Below are positions 44,304 through 53,459 of a stretch of 60,516 nt of DNA, in pieces. The stretch is from JAUIAI01 sp049680625 (GTDB lineage Bacteria > Pseudomonadota > Gammaproteobacteria > Burkholderiales > Burkholderiaceae_E), in NCBI GenBank assembly GCA_049680625.1, contig JBAUID010000169.1, positions 1 to 60,516 of the forward strand, written 5' to 3'. The position numbers and the translations under genes were made by a program. The notes beneath the pieces are model-generated. The model was not told the origin of the DNA, did not search any database, and saw nothing but the letters and a program-made list of their open reading frames with translations. How positions within the stretch are numbered: position 1 is the stretch's first letter; the number at the start of each line of letters is the position of its first letter.

Positions 44304-45314
44304 GTGACAACAAATCAGCCTTCCGACCCAACAGCATCTGCACATAGTGCGCCCGAACGCAAAGACTCTGCCTACGATGCAACAGCCAAGCAAAAGGCCG
44401 GTGCCAAGACATCACGCATACCAATCAAAGTGGTCGCCAGCGGCCCGGCCCTGAAAAAACCAGACTGGATTCGCGTACGGGCGCCGGCATTGAACTCGCG
44501 TTTTTCTGAAATCAAAAACATCTTGCGCGAACACCGCCTGCACACCGTATGCGAAGAGGCATCGTGCCCGAATATTGGGGAGTGCTTCGGCAAAGGCACT
44601 GCCACTTTCATGATAATGGGTGACAAATGCACCCGGCGTTGCCCGTTCTGCGATGTGGGCCACGGCCGACCCGACCCATTGGACGCAGACGAACCCGTGA
44701 ATCTGGCTAAGACTATTGCCGCGCTGAAGCTGGCTTACGTAGTGATCACCAGTGTTGACCGGGATGACTTACGCGACGGCGGAGCGGCCCATTTTGTTGA
44801 CTGTATTCGCCAAACCCGCGAACTGTCTCCAAGCACCCGCATTGAAGTACTGGTACCAGATTTTCGCGGCCGACTGGATCGCGCACTGGCCATCCTGGAA
44901 GCAGCGCCGCCCGATGTGATGAATCACAACCTGGAGACAGTTCCGCGTTTGTACAAGCAGGCCCGGCCAGGCTCGGACTACCAACACTCGTTACAGTTAT
45001 TGTCTGACTTTAAGAAGCAAGTGCCTGGCGTCCCGACTAAATCGGGATTAATGGTCGGCCTGGGCGAAACCGATGATGAAATTCTCGCCGTAATGGCCGA
45101 CATGCGCGAGCATGATATCGACATGCTGACCATTGGCCAGTATCTGGCGCCAAGCAATTCGCACCTGCCAGTGCAGCGTTATGTGCACCCGGACCAGTTT
45201 CAGCGTTTCGAACAAGCGGCCGATGCAATGGGTTTCACCCATGCTGCTGTCGGTGCCATGGTTCGCTCGTCCTATCATGCGGATGAGCAGGCACACCTGG
45301 CGGGTATTACCTAG
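44304..45314 (+). CDS. lipA: Lipoyl synthase
   Basis: From the GTG at 44304 (AGGA about 10 bp upstream) this encodes 336 residues. It is a radical-SAM enzyme that inserts two sulfurs into the octanoyl chain. The auxiliary cluster is CEEASCPNIGEC (C-x4-C-x5-C), the radical-SAM cluster CTRRCPFCDVGHG (C-x3-C-x2-C), and the C-terminal RSSYHADEQAHLAGI includes the RSSYHA motif. A roughly 55-residue low-complexity N-terminal extension precedes the core. It ends directly before a strong terminator. Confidence 0.96.
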   Translation: MTTNQPSDPTASAHSAPERKDSAYDATAKQKAGAKTSRIPIKVVASGPALKKPDWIRVRAPALNSRFSEIKNILREHRLHTVCEEASCPNIGECFGKGTATFMIMGDKCTRRCPFCDVGHGRPDPLDADEPVNLAKTIAALKLAYVVITSVDRDDLRDGGAAHFVDCIRQTRELSPSTRIEVLVPDFRGRLDRALAILEAAPPDVMNHNLETVPRLYKQARPGSDYQHSLQLLSDFKKQVPGVPTKSGLMVGLGETDDEILAVMADMREHDIDMLTIGQYLAPSNSHLPVQRYVHPDQFQRFEQAADAMGFTHAAVGAMVRSSYHADEQAHLAGIT

Positions 45315-45357
45315 GTAGTTCCTGTCCGGAAAATCCGGACAAGAACTACATTTTTTT
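45315..45357 (+). terminator. Strong intrinsic terminator after lipA
   Basis: GTAGTTCCTGTCCGGA (45315-45330) pairs with TCCGGACAAGAACTAC (45334-45349) around an AAA loop, giving 16 positions with one mismatch. It is followed by ATTTTTTT (45350-45357). It begins at the base after the lipA stop. Confidence 0.92.
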
Positions 45358-45456
45358 GGGCTCGCCCCCTAAATCCCCGATCCCGGGGACTTTGGATCGC
45401 CACGTTTCGTGCAATTCCCGGCATTCTGTTTCGAAACACCAATTTCCGGACAGGAA
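45319..45456. repeat. MITE-like element with 14-bp inverted ends
   Basis: TTCCTGTCCGGAAA at 45319-45332 has its exact reverse complement TTTCCGGACAGGAA at 45443-45456, bounding about 138 bp between the convergent lipA and DHDPS-family genes. The left end also forms the lipA terminator. The interior has a CCCCGATCCCGGGG palindrome (about 45376) and TTTCGAAA. No transposase is present. Confidence 0.55.
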
Positions 45457-45460
45457 TTAA

Positions 45461-46420
45461 CTATGTGGCCACCCCGGCCACTGGCGGCCGACCCAGTTCG
45501 ATCAGGCGCCGATTCAGGCGTTGCCATAAGCCAGTCACCTCAGCCACATCATCGGCAGTCAGCCCTGGCCCCGGGCTGCGCAGGTTCGCGTCGGCTATCG
45601 CACCACGCTGGGCGAGTACGTATTTGCGAATGGCCAGTCCAACCCCCGGTTGCAATTCGTGGCGGACCAATGGTAAAAAGGCATCGAACAAGGTTTCGCC
45701 GGCCTCGTTTTCCCCTTTGCTAAACAAGTCAACCACTTCTGTGAGCATTTCCGGGAAAGCAAAGCCAGTCATCGCGCCATCGGCGCCACGGGCCATCTCT
45801 TGTGGCAGATACATTGCCCCATTGCCAGTGAGAATACTCACCCGCCGAGTCAGATTTTCTTCACACAATGCCCGAAAACGCGACAACTTACCGAGACCCG
45901 GATTGTCTTCATGTTTCAACATGGCGATGTTTGGGCAATCGTGGAAAATCTGAGTCAGTAGCGGCGCTGAGAAATGCACCCCGAGGGTCTGGGGATAGTC
46001 TTGCAGACAAACCGGCGTCTGATCAAGTCGTTGACACACCTGAGCGAAATAGCCGTGAATGGATTCATCAGTTTTCAAAGATGGAATTGGCGCCACCATG
46101 ACACCCGCGGCACCAAGATCCATCACGGCCTGGCTCAGGTTTACAAGTGAATCGGTGCCTGCACTGCTCACCCCGACAACCACCGGGATCGCTCCGTTCA
46201 GATGTTCCAACACGGTGCGGGCAACCGTCAGCGATTCTTCAGCAGACAGTTTTGGCGCCTCCCCCATCATGCCGAGAATGGTCAGGCCGGACACCCCATG
46301 ACTAACGAAGAAGTCACACATGGTTCTGACACTGTGCAGGTCGAGTTCACCGTCTGCCTTGAACGGAGTTGGTGCGATTGCATACACACCCCGCGTACTG
46401 CCATCGATGAATCGGGACAT
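45461..46420 (-). CDS. Dihydrodipicolinate synthase/N-acetylneuraminate lyase-family protein
   Basis: This 319-residue TIM-barrel aldolase-family protein starts VYAIAPTPFKADGELDLHSV, with LTILGMMGEAPKLS in place of the usual GTTGE loop, the conserved Tyr in CLQDYPQTLGVHFS, the Schiff-base Lys in IAMLKHEDNPGLGK, and a family-like C-terminus. The changed GMMGE loop argues against true DapA, so it is probably a catabolic pyruvate-releasing or hydrating aldolase. It is divergent from the dihydropyrimidinase-like gene with a shared 159-bp spacer. Confidence 0.87.
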   Translation of the reverse strand: MSRFIDGSTRGVYAIAPTPFKADGELDLHSVRTMCDFFVSHGVSGLTILGMMGEAPKLSAEESLTVARTVLEHLNGAIPVVVGVSSAGTDSLVNLSQAVMDLGAAGVMVAPIPSLKTDESIHGYFAQVCQRLDQTPVCLQDYPQTLGVHFSAPLLTQIFHDCPNIAMLKHEDNPGLGKLSRFRALCEENLTRRVSILTGNGAMYLPQEMARGADGAMTGFAFPEMLTEVVDLFSKGENEAGETLFDAFLPLVRHELQPGVGLAIRKYVLAQRGAIADANLRSPGPGLTADDVAEVTGLWQRLNRRLIELGRPPVAGVAT

Positions 46421-46579
46421 AAGGTTTCCTCAGGTAAGTTGTCACGACATGATAAGTTGTTTTCGACGGTCTGAGAAAAGCAATCTCCTCCTGCATAATG
46501 GACAACATCGGGAACCGGGAATCCGCAGTTAGAATTGCCAACACTCAGCCTGCCTCAGCCCTACACTCAGGAGAAGAAC

Positions 46580-48115
46580 ATGAGTAGCGCCAGTAGCGTC
46601 GACAACGTCGACAACGTCGACAACGCCGACAACGCCGACAACGCCAATACGGAGCCGGCTGACCTTGTTATTCGCAACGGCCGCCTGGTCACCGCGGAGC
46701 GAACCTGGCACGCCGATCTGGCAATTCGCGGCGGGAAAATCAGCGCCATTGGGGCCAATCTCGCCAACGGGCATCGCGACATCGACGCCACCGGCATGCT
46801 GGTGATGCCCGGCGGTATCGACAGCCATACGCATATTGAACAAGTCTCGGCCTTTGGCCTGATGTGCGCGGATGATTTTTACTCCGCCACAGTATCTGCA
46901 GCCTTCGGCGGTACCACGACAACCCTATCGTTTGCGGCCCAGCATCGTGACATGCTGATTCCCGATGTCCTGGCCGACTATCACCAACGCGCCGCGGAAA
47001 AAGCGGTTATCGACTATGCGTTCCACCTGATCGTAGCCAACCCGTCAACCCAGACGATCGGCGAACACCTGCCTGCTGCAATTGATGACGGGGTGCGATC
47101 GTTCAAGTTATTCATGACTTACGACCGGATGCGCCTGACCGACGAAGAAATCCTGGACGTGTTGACGGTTGCGCGCGCCAATGGCGCACTGACCATGGTC
47201 CATGCCGAAAACCACGGCATCATCAATTGGCTTTCCGGGAAGATGGTGGGCGCCGGGAACACCTTACCCCGTTACCACGCAATCTGTCACACACGCGGCG
47301 CAGAAGCCGAAGCCATCAACCGAATCATCACCCTGGCTGAACTCGTTGATGCGCCAATTCTGATTGTGCACGTCTCAACTATTGATGGCATTGAAACCAT
47401 CCGCCAGGCGCAGGCACGCGGGGTTAAAGTCTATGCTGAGACCTGCCCACAGTATCTGTTCTTAACCAGCAAAGACCTTGATCGCGGCGGTCTGGACGGC
47501 GCGATGTTTTGCTGCAGCCCGCCTCCTCGCGATGAGGCAGCCCAACAGGCGTGCTGGGACGGTTTAAAAGATGGCAGTCTGTCGGTGTATTCGTCCGACC
47601 ACGCACCGTACCGATTTGATGCCAGCGGCAAACTACCCAAGGGAGACAAAACGACGTTTAAAGATATTGCCAACGGGGTCCCCGGCCTCGAACTTCGATT
47701 ACCACTGATGTACACCGAAGGGGTTGGCCAGGGTCGGATTTCGTTGCAGGAGTTTGTTAACCTGACCTCAACCCGGCACGCGAAGATTTACGGTTTGTAT
47801 CCGGCCAAAGGTGAGTTGGCAGTTGGATCTGATGCTGATATTGCCATCTGGGACCCCACCACCGAAGTGACCATTACCAATGAAATGATGCACGATGCCG
47901 TTGGCTACACGCCGTATGCGGGTCGACAGCTGACGGGTTGGCCGCACACGGTATTGTCGCGTGGTGATGTGATTGTCGAACACGGCAAATTACATGCTGC
48001 ACGCGGGCGTGGGCGATACCTGAAACGCGGGCCACTCGACGCTGCCCGCCCAGCCGGCAATCGCACGCCGGAAATGGCCCAGTTAGATCAGTGGGGAACA
48101 CCGCTGTTTAAGTAG
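46580..48115 (+). CDS. Dihydropyrimidinase-family amidohydrolase (D-hydantoinase-like)
   Basis: This 511-residue protein has the cyclic-amidohydrolase layout: VMPGGIDSHTHIEQ (H-x-H metal ligands), the carbamylated Lys in VRSFKLFMTYDRM, His in TMVHAENHG and ILIVHVSTIDGIE, and the Asp in YSSDHAPYRF. It hydrolyses cyclic diamides such as dihydropyrimidines or hydantoins, so here it points to a nitrogen-containing substrate or intermediate. The ATG at 46580 follows GGAG. The first 25 residues are low-complexity VDN/ADN repeats outside the conserved fold. It overlaps the convergent hydroxylase by 8 bp at its end. Confidence 0.9.
   Translation: MSSASSVDNVDNVDNADNADNANTEPADLVIRNGRLVTAERTWHADLAIRGGKISAIGANLANGHRDIDATGMLVMPGGIDSHTHIEQVSAFGLMCADDFYSATVSAAFGGTTTTLSFAAQHRDMLIPDVLADYHQRAAEKAVIDYAFHLIVANPSTQTIGEHLPAAIDDGVRSFKLFMTYDRMRLTDEEILDVLTVARANGALTMVHAENHGIINWLSGKMVGAGNTLPRYHAICHTRGAEAEAINRIITLAELVDAPILIVHVSTIDGIETIRQAQARGVKVYAETCPQYLFLTSKDLDRGGLDGAMFCCSPPPRDEAAQQACWDGLKDGSLSVYSSDHAPYRFDASGKLPKGDKTTFKDIANGVPGLELRLPLMYTEGVGQGRISLQEFVNLTSTRHAKIYGLYPAKGELAVGSDADIAIWDPTTEVTITNEMMHDAVGYTPYAGRQLTGWPHTVLSRGDVIVEHGKLHAARGRGRYLKRGPLDAARPAGNRTPEMAQLDQWGTPLFK
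46598..46642 (+). repeat. Five 9-bp tandem repeats in the dihydropyrimidinase-like gene
   Basis: GTCGACAAC occurs three times and GCCGACAAC twice (46598-46642), encoding VDN/ADN triplets just after the start codon. The unit keeps frame, so copy-number change would only lengthen the N-terminal tail. Confidence 0.9.
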
Positions 48116-49736
48116 TCGATAGTCCGAACGCAGCCGCCACCGCAAGATTAAAAGCATCAACGTCCTCGATAAAGCACGCGCCGGCAACATAACGATCAGG
48201 ACGCACTAACAAGATCTGCCCCCGATGACTACGCAACGGCCGCGCGTAGGAGTCATTAGCCTTGCGCGCGTTATCAGACAGCTCTGCGGCCTTGGGTATT
48301 TGTGCCATCACACAACCAAACAGATTTGGCACCGGGCCAGCCGCCCCAAAATTAAGAAAAACCCGGATTGGTGCGAGCACCGACCAGATTGGGCCGGTTA
48401 ACCGTGCCAGGGCTTGGGCACCGGCCGCATCCTGAACAATCAGGCTGAAGCCGGCACCGAGTAATTCGTCCAGCAAAACGGTCGCTCCGTCAGCACAAAT
48501 TACCTGCGGCTGCGGCATCATTTCGCCAACCAGAGATGCTTCAATAAGCTGGTTTTCGAGGTTGACGAAGATTCCGGCATCGTAACGCGGAGTCGGCTTG
48601 AACCGCATTTCAAAAAGCCAACTCCTGGCCTGCGGAAAGCGCTCAAGCGCCTTAAGGACTGACGCTTTCAAGGCGACTTGTTCGTCACCGACTGGCATCA
48701 CGAACTCCCCCATAGCCACGGCTACCTGGATCATTGCCCAGATTGGCCCGCGCCGCTCTGCTTCGTAGGAAGAAAGCAAACTGGCAGGCAAACCATGCTG
48801 ACAAACGACTGCCAGTTTCCACGCCATATTCTGAGCGTCACGTATGCCGGCATTCATACCCTGTCCGGCAAACGGCGGGGTCAGATGAGCCGAATCACCC
48901 AGTAAAAACACCGGACCTTCGCTGAGTTTTTCGGCAATTCGGGCATGAAATGTATATACCGCACGACGGGTAATTTTTGATGGATCCCACGGGCGGTACG
49001 GTTTGAGCAACTGGGCAAGGTTTTGATCCGATAGAACTTCGTCGCGACTTTCACCTGGCAACAACATGAATTCGTAACGCCGTCCATTGTTTGGCGACGC
49101 AATACTCACCATTGGTCTGGCCTGGTCACAAAAGAAGCGGGACACCGTATCGGTATCCGGATCGTCGACGGCATCCAGAACAATCCAGTCTTGTTCGTAG
49201 GTCCAACCCTTCATCGCAATGCCGAGGGCCTTGCGAATCGAGCTTTGCCCGCCATCACAGGCAAGCAAGTACTGGCAGCGCAGTGACTCACCACCGTTCA
49301 GTTGCAGATTAACCCCGCTATCATCGATATCAAAGGAAAGCAGTTTGCTGTTGAAGCGCCGGGTTACCGATGGTAAGCCGGTCAGGTTTTCAAGCAGAAT
49401 CTTATCCAGCTCCTGTTGCAGCATGTAGCTGCGCTTGGAAAAACCGTAGTTCTTTGGCCCTGGTCCAACATGGGCAAAACGCTCACCGTTCTCATCGTAA
49501 TAGTCTGAGCCGTTTGCAGGCCGCACCAGTGGCATGAACTTTTGCGCACATCCGAAAGCCTGCAGGGTACGCATGGATTCGTCGTCAATAGTTTGCGCGC
49601 GCGGGTGGGCTGAAGTGCCAGGCGATTGCTCGATCAGCACACACGCCACCCCATAAGTGCCAAGCAGGTTGGCAATAGTCAGGCCAACCGGCCCTGCCCC
49701 GATGATGGCAACCGGGTAATCCGTCGTGTTTTGCAT
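48108..49736 (-). CDS. FAD-dependent aromatic hydroxylase, MhpA-like
   Basis: This 542-residue group A flavin monooxygenase has PVAIIGAGPVGLTIANLLGT (FAD loop), LLACDGGQSSIRKALGI (DG motif) and VFLLGDSAHLTPPFAGQGMN then AGIRDAQNMAWKLA (GD motif), closest to 3-(3-hydroxyphenyl)propionate hydroxylase MhpA. It uses NAD(P)H and O2 to hydroxylate a phenolic ring ahead of extradiol cleavage. It lies 10 bp downstream of the VOC dioxygenase gene, in a two-gene operon. The natural substrate is unknown. Confidence 0.9.
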   Translation of the reverse strand: MQNTTDYPVAIIGAGPVGLTIANLLGTYGVACVLIEQSPGTSAHPRAQTIDDESMRTLQAFGCAQKFMPLVRPANGSDYYDENGERFAHVGPGPKNYGFSKRSYMLQQELDKILLENLTGLPSVTRRFNSKLLSFDIDDSGVNLQLNGGESLRCQYLLACDGGQSSIRKALGIAMKGWTYEQDWIVLDAVDDPDTDTVSRFFCDQARPMVSIASPNNGRRYEFMLLPGESRDEVLSDQNLAQLLKPYRPWDPSKITRRAVYTFHARIAEKLSEGPVFLLGDSAHLTPPFAGQGMNAGIRDAQNMAWKLAVVCQHGLPASLLSSYEAERRGPIWAMIQVAVAMGEFVMPVGDEQVALKASVLKALERFPQARSWLFEMRFKPTPRYDAGIFVNLENQLIEASLVGEMMPQPQVICADGATVLLDELLGAGFSLIVQDAAGAQALARLTGPIWSVLAPIRVFLNFGAAGPVPNLFGCVMAQIPKAAELSDNARKANDSYARPLRSHRGQILLVRPDRYVAGACFIEDVDAFNLAVAAAFGLSTT

Positions 49737-49746
49737 CTACCCTTAC

Positions 49747-50733
49747 TCAGGCCTCTGGGCCAATCGAACGCGCGCTCGGATAAACCTTGAGATAGTCCTC
49801 GGGAATCGAACTCCACTGCGAAATAGCGCCCGGACCGTCGTCACCTGCTGGTACACGACTGCTCGGGGTATCCACGTTAACCAGATCACCGTCGGTCCAG
49901 TGTTCAACTTTAAACCCATGCGGGTCACGCCAGTAGTCAAACACCTGACTGCCCAGAATGTGGCGGCCAACCCCCCAGGAGCGGGTATATCCAAGCGACT
50001 CAAGATGTTTGCCACCCATGACAATATCGTCAAGGTCAATGCATTCGTAAGCGGTGTGATCCACCGCAATCGGTTCTCGTACGGCCAGGCCAATCGTGTG
50101 ATGATCGGTCCATTCTTTGCCACGATTACACTTCATGAAAGCCACCAGGGTTCGGGATTCATCTTCCGGGTCGTAAGTCGAGTCGGTGACCAAAAAGCCA
50201 AATTGCTGGTAGTACGCCAGGGAGCGTTCGAAATCTCCGGTGCGCAAGATTAAATGGCCAATCCGGCGGATATGCGCCGGGCCACTATCTGGCCGCTGAA
50301 ACCGGCCGTGACGCTGGCGCTTACGATCCGTATTAAAGACCAGAGCTTCGCGAACCTTAATTTCCGTCAACGGCTCTATTCCGAATACAAATTCAGCCTG
50401 GTAACCGTCCGGATCAATCGCCGTCACGTGGTGCCCCCCACCCGGCCCGTCAATCGCTGACACCGGGCTGGCCCCTGGCAGTTCATCAGCCAGTTTTTGC
50501 AGGTCAGCCATGGACTCAACCTCGAAGGCCGGGCCAATAAATCCAGGCTCGGATGCTAATTCGGTGGTGTACAAATACTGATGCGGCTCGGTCCCCCGCA
50601 TGAACAAACGGGTATCTGTTCTCTGCACGAGTTGCATCCCAAACGCTGTCAGAAACGTTTGCATTGCGTCCAGATTGTTGGTCCGATAACGAACGAAGGC
50701 CAAGTCAACGACACGAATAATGGGTTCAGTCAT
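49747..50733 (-). CDS. VOC-family extradiol dioxygenase
   Basis: From the ATG at 50733 (GGAG 9 bp upstream) this gives 328 residues. There are two VOC halves, and in the C-terminal half the metal ligands are His in RRIGHLILRTGDFERSLAYY, His in VDHTAYECIDLDDIVM and Glu in FKVEHWTDGD. This is a type I extradiol (2,3-dihydroxybiphenyl dioxygenase-like) arrangement, expected to cleave a catechol made by the downstream hydroxylase. The frame upstream to 50847 is not conserved. Confidence 0.87.
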   Translation of the reverse strand: MTEPIIRVVDLAFVRYRTNNLDAMQTFLTAFGMQLVQRTDTRLFMRGTEPHQYLYTTELASEPGFIGPAFEVESMADLQKLADELPGASPVSAIDGPGGGHHVTAIDPDGYQAEFVFGIEPLTEIKVREALVFNTDRKRQRHGRFQRPDSGPAHIRRIGHLILRTGDFERSLAYYQQFGFLVTDSTYDPEDESRTLVAFMKCNRGKEWTDHHTIGLAVREPIAVDHTAYECIDLDDIVMGGKHLESLGYTRSWGVGRHILGSQVFDYWRDPHGFKVEHWTDGDLVNVDTPSSRVPAGDDGPGAISQWSSIPEDYLKVYPSARSIGPEA

Positions 50734-50850
50734 GTGGGGCTCCGGTTTAATGGATCTCGGGGTTGGCAGGCTTGGACATACGCATACGCGTAGACATGGC
50801 ATAGGCATTGACCGCAGTTTAGCCTGACCGTCAAATATTATCGACAAAAA

Positions 50851-50879
50851 TTGACCAGAATATTTTTTACCGATATTCT
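50851..50879 (+). promoter_or_regulatory. Promoter with embedded operator for the FAH-VOC-GntR operon
   Basis: TTGACC (50851-50856) and TATTCT (50874-50879) are 17 bp apart, about 50 bp before the GTG of the FAH-family gene. A perfect 7-bp inverted repeat AGAATAT-N9-ATATTCT (50857-50879) starts at the end of the -35 and runs through the -10, so a bound repressor would occlude it. The GntR gene of this operon is the obvious candidate binder. Confidence 0.65.
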
Positions 50880-50928
50880 GAACCCGACCAATTTAGCTTT
50901 CCAGCTGCCCCCAACAGGAGAACTTTTC

Positions 50929-51789
50929 GTGAGACTTGTCACCTTCACCGCCAACGGCGCGGACCAGATCGGCATTGTTGACAATCAGGACGTGATCGCG
51001 CTCAGCGAGCTGGCGCCTGGCATGCCAAATTCGATGAAGGGTTTAGCCGGCACGCCCGATGTAGCATCACAGCTTCAGGCGGCGATGGCCGGCAAACCTG
51101 GCGCAAAACGAATGCCGCTGAACTCGGTCAGCCTGCGTGCGGTGGTCCCCGACCCGGGAAAAATTATTTGCGTTGGCCTGAACTATGCTGACCATGCTGC
51201 CGAAGGCGGCCATGAGATACCAACTTACCCGGCTTTGTTCATGCGCGGTGCCAATTCACTGGCAGCCCCAAACGATCCGATCATCCGCCCGAAGTGTTCG
51301 GACAAACTTGACTACGAAGCAGAGCTGATGATCATCATCGGCAAAGGTGGGCGACATATCAAACAGGCTGATGCCCTTGATGCCGTATTTGCCTATACGG
51401 TGTTTAACGACGGTTCCATTCGCGACTATCAGCGCAAAAGTGCTCAGTGGACCGCTGGCAAAAATTTTGATCAGACCGGCCCCGTCGGACCGTGGGCAGT
51501 AACCCCGGACGAACTGCCGGCCGGCGCAAGCGGGCTGAAGATCGAATCGCGGCTTAACGGCCAGGTGATGCAAAGCTCGAACACCGAACACTTGATATTT
51601 TCGGTTGCGCGCATCATTGAAATTGTTTCGGAGTATTCCACCCTGATGCCAGGCGACCTCATTGCCACCGGCACTCCGGGTGGTGTTGGCTGGCCACGTA
51701 AACCACCGGTGTTCATGAAAGCCGGTGACACGATTGAAATAGAGGTTGAAAACATCGGCCTGCTGACCAACAAAATAGTTGACGAGTGA
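50929..51789 (+). CDS. Fumarylacetoacetate-hydrolase-family protein
   Basis: From the GTG at 50929 (AGGAG 9 bp upstream) this encodes 286 residues. The FAH fold has KIICVGLNYADHAAEGGHE, the metal-binding DYEAELMIIIGK (E-x-E), and ATGTPGGVGWPRKPPVFMKA GD. Members hydrolyse or decarboxylate beta-diketo acids, for example ring-cleavage products such as 2-hydroxy-6-oxo-dienoates. It is first in the operon with the second VOC dioxygenase. Confidence 0.92.
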   Translation: MRLVTFTANGADQIGIVDNQDVIALSELAPGMPNSMKGLAGTPDVASQLQAAMAGKPGAKRMPLNSVSLRAVVPDPGKIICVGLNYADHAAEGGHEIPTYPALFMRGANSLAAPNDPIIRPKCSDKLDYEAELMIIIGKGGRHIKQADALDAVFAYTVFNDGSIRDYQRKSAQWTAGKNFDQTGPVGPWAVTPDELPAGASGLKIESRLNGQVMQSSNTEHLIFSVARIIEIVSEYSTLMPGDLIATGTPGGVGWPRKPPVFMKAGDTIEIEVENIGLLTNKIVDE

Positions 51790-51792
51790 ATC

Positions 51793-52647
51793 ATGAGTTC
51801 ACCATTGTGGCCGGCCCGCCTTGACCATGTCAGCCGCGAAAGTGATCAGCCCGAGGCATTGGTTACTTTCTACACCAGGACACTTGGATTACGCAGTTCA
51901 CAACTGAATGACGATTGCTGGGCGCTAACTGCCCCGGGGCGGCGCTTGCTGATTAAGCGAGGACGTGCCTGCCAACAACCGACGCACGGGTTCCGTCTGG
52001 GTGGCACAACCCAGGTAAACGACCTGCGTCGACATTGCACAGAACAAGGCATCGCTTGCGAACCAACCGATAATCCTTTTCTGGCTGATGCTTTCGCCGT
52101 CACCGACCCGGACAATCGCCAGGCAGTATTTGGACTCGACAAATGGCCAGAAGAATTGACCTCTTCGTCAGCTTCTGCCCTGCCCGGCCGCTTGCAACAC
52201 GTGGTTATTGCCACCCGCGATTTGTCTGGAATGGTTGCGTTTTACCAGGATAAGCTCGGGTTTCGAGCGTCAGATCACGTGTACGACGGACTACCGGCAG
52301 CCGGAAAAATCACCGCCACTTTTTTGCGCTCAGACCCGGAACATCACAGTTTTGCGGCCTTTCTCTCGCCAGAAAACCGCGCCGACCATTTGTCTTTTGA
52401 AACCAATGAATGGAACGACATTCGTGACTGGGCCGATCACATGGCCGGATGCGGTATTCGTTTGTGGTGGGGCCCGGGGCGACATGGGCCGGGCAACAAC
52501 TTGTTTTTCATGATTGAAGACCCCGAGGGATACAAACTGGAACTGTCCGCTGAAATTGAGCACCTAACCGCAGATGTTGCTCCCCGCAGCTGGACCCATG
52601 AAGAGCGCACTCTCAATCTGTGGGGCAATGCCTGGATGCGAAGCTGA
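51793..52647 (+). CDS. VOC-family extradiol dioxygenase (second)
   Basis: This 284-residue protein has two VOC halves. Metal ligands in the second half are His in GRLQHVVIATRDL, His in ADHLSFETNEWNDI and Glu in GYKLELSAEIEHL. The first half has a degenerate site. It is distinct from the other VOC protein in the cluster, so two different catechol or gentisate-type cleavages, or an enzyme plus a chaperone-like paralogue, are possible. It begins 3 bp after the FAH-family stop. Confidence 0.87.
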   Translation: MSSPLWPARLDHVSRESDQPEALVTFYTRTLGLRSSQLNDDCWALTAPGRRLLIKRGRACQQPTHGFRLGGTTQVNDLRRHCTEQGIACEPTDNPFLADAFAVTDPDNRQAVFGLDKWPEELTSSSASALPGRLQHVVIATRDLSGMVAFYQDKLGFRASDHVYDGLPAAGKITATFLRSDPEHHSFAAFLSPENRADHLSFETNEWNDIRDWADHMAGCGIRLWWGPGRHGPGNNLFFMIEDPEGYKLELSAEIEHLTADVAPRSWTHEERTLNLWGNAWMRS

Positions 52648-52648
52648 G

Positions 52649-53368
52649 ATGGGACGGCAAAATTTATCCGTGGATGAAGCCTCGCTGGTACCCTCGGAAA
52701 CCATCACCGCGCAAATAGTTGAACAACTGCGTACTGATATTTTGTCCGGCGAGTTGGCCCCTGGCAGCAAGCTTAAGATTGGTGACTTATGCTCTCGCTA
52801 CGGCACCGGTAGCAGCCCGGTTCGCGAAGGCTTGAGTTTGCTGGTATCAGACGGACTGGTCGAGCGGCTGCACCAACGGGGATTTCGGGTGAAGCCGGCC
52901 AGCCTGGCCGACTTTATCGAATTACTTAAAACCCGCGAATGGCTCGAAGAGCGTGCGTTACGCGAATCTATCTCCCACGGCGACGTGCACTGGGAAGAGT
53001 CTGTTGTACTGGCTCATCACCGACTGTGCAGGGAGCCGCGGTGGCTGAACGGTTCCGCCCGAATCAGTAACCCGCAATGGGAACGCCACCACAAAACATT
53101 TCACCTGCGCCTGGTACAAGCCAGCGGCTCGTCGATCATGAGTCGTTATTGCGAGCAACTGTACGATCAAAATATCCGCTATCGTCAATTGGCGGTTGCC
53201 GGCACACCCAAACACCGTCTGGTCAGCTCAGAACACGCAGCGCTTTGCGCAGCCGCGGTTCAGCGCGATGCGGATCGTGCCGTCGAGTTGTTGCTTGGAC
53301 ATTACCGGGAAACCGGTCGAATCCTGAGCGCCCAACTCGAAGATATGGAGCAGTCCGACCGCCACTGA
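52649..53368 (+). CDS. GntR-family regulator (FCD subfamily)
   Basis: From the ATG at 52649 this gives 239 residues. The N-terminal winged helix is QIVEQLRTDILSGELAPGSK LKIGDLCSRYG then SPVREGLSLLVSDGLVERLH, and the C-terminal FCD ligand domain has metal-type His residues (WERHHKTFHLRLV, SSEHAALCAA). It is the last gene of the FAH-VOC operon and may bind the palindromes at 50857-50879 and 53463-53472. Its ATG follows the preceding stop by one base. Confidence 0.88.
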   Translation: MGRQNLSVDEASLVPSETITAQIVEQLRTDILSGELAPGSKLKIGDLCSRYGTGSSPVREGLSLLVSDGLVERLHQRGFRVKPASLADFIELLKTREWLEERALRESISHGDVHWEESVVLAHHRLCREPRWLNGSARISNPQWERHHKTFHLRLVQASGSSIMSRYCEQLYDQNIRYRQLAVAGTPKHRLVSSEHAALCAAAVQRDADRAVELLLGHYRETGRILSAQLEDMEQSDRH

Positions 53369-53459
53369 CAGCGCTACCCAAGAAATGGAACGCCATCACC
53401 TTGCGGGCCCTTCATGAATAGTTTTTTGGACCATTTCATACGCAACTTTGTTGGTTTTA

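Noticed and set aside
45319..45456. Calling the inverted-end element an insertion sequence
   Set aside because: It is only about 140 bp with no transposase frame, so it is listed as a MITE-like repeat.
46435..46460. Two TAAGTTGT copies 18 bp apart in the DHDPS/dihydropyrimidinase spacer
   Set aside because: Possible operator, but the motif is short, AT-poor context is weak and no promoter boxes align with it.
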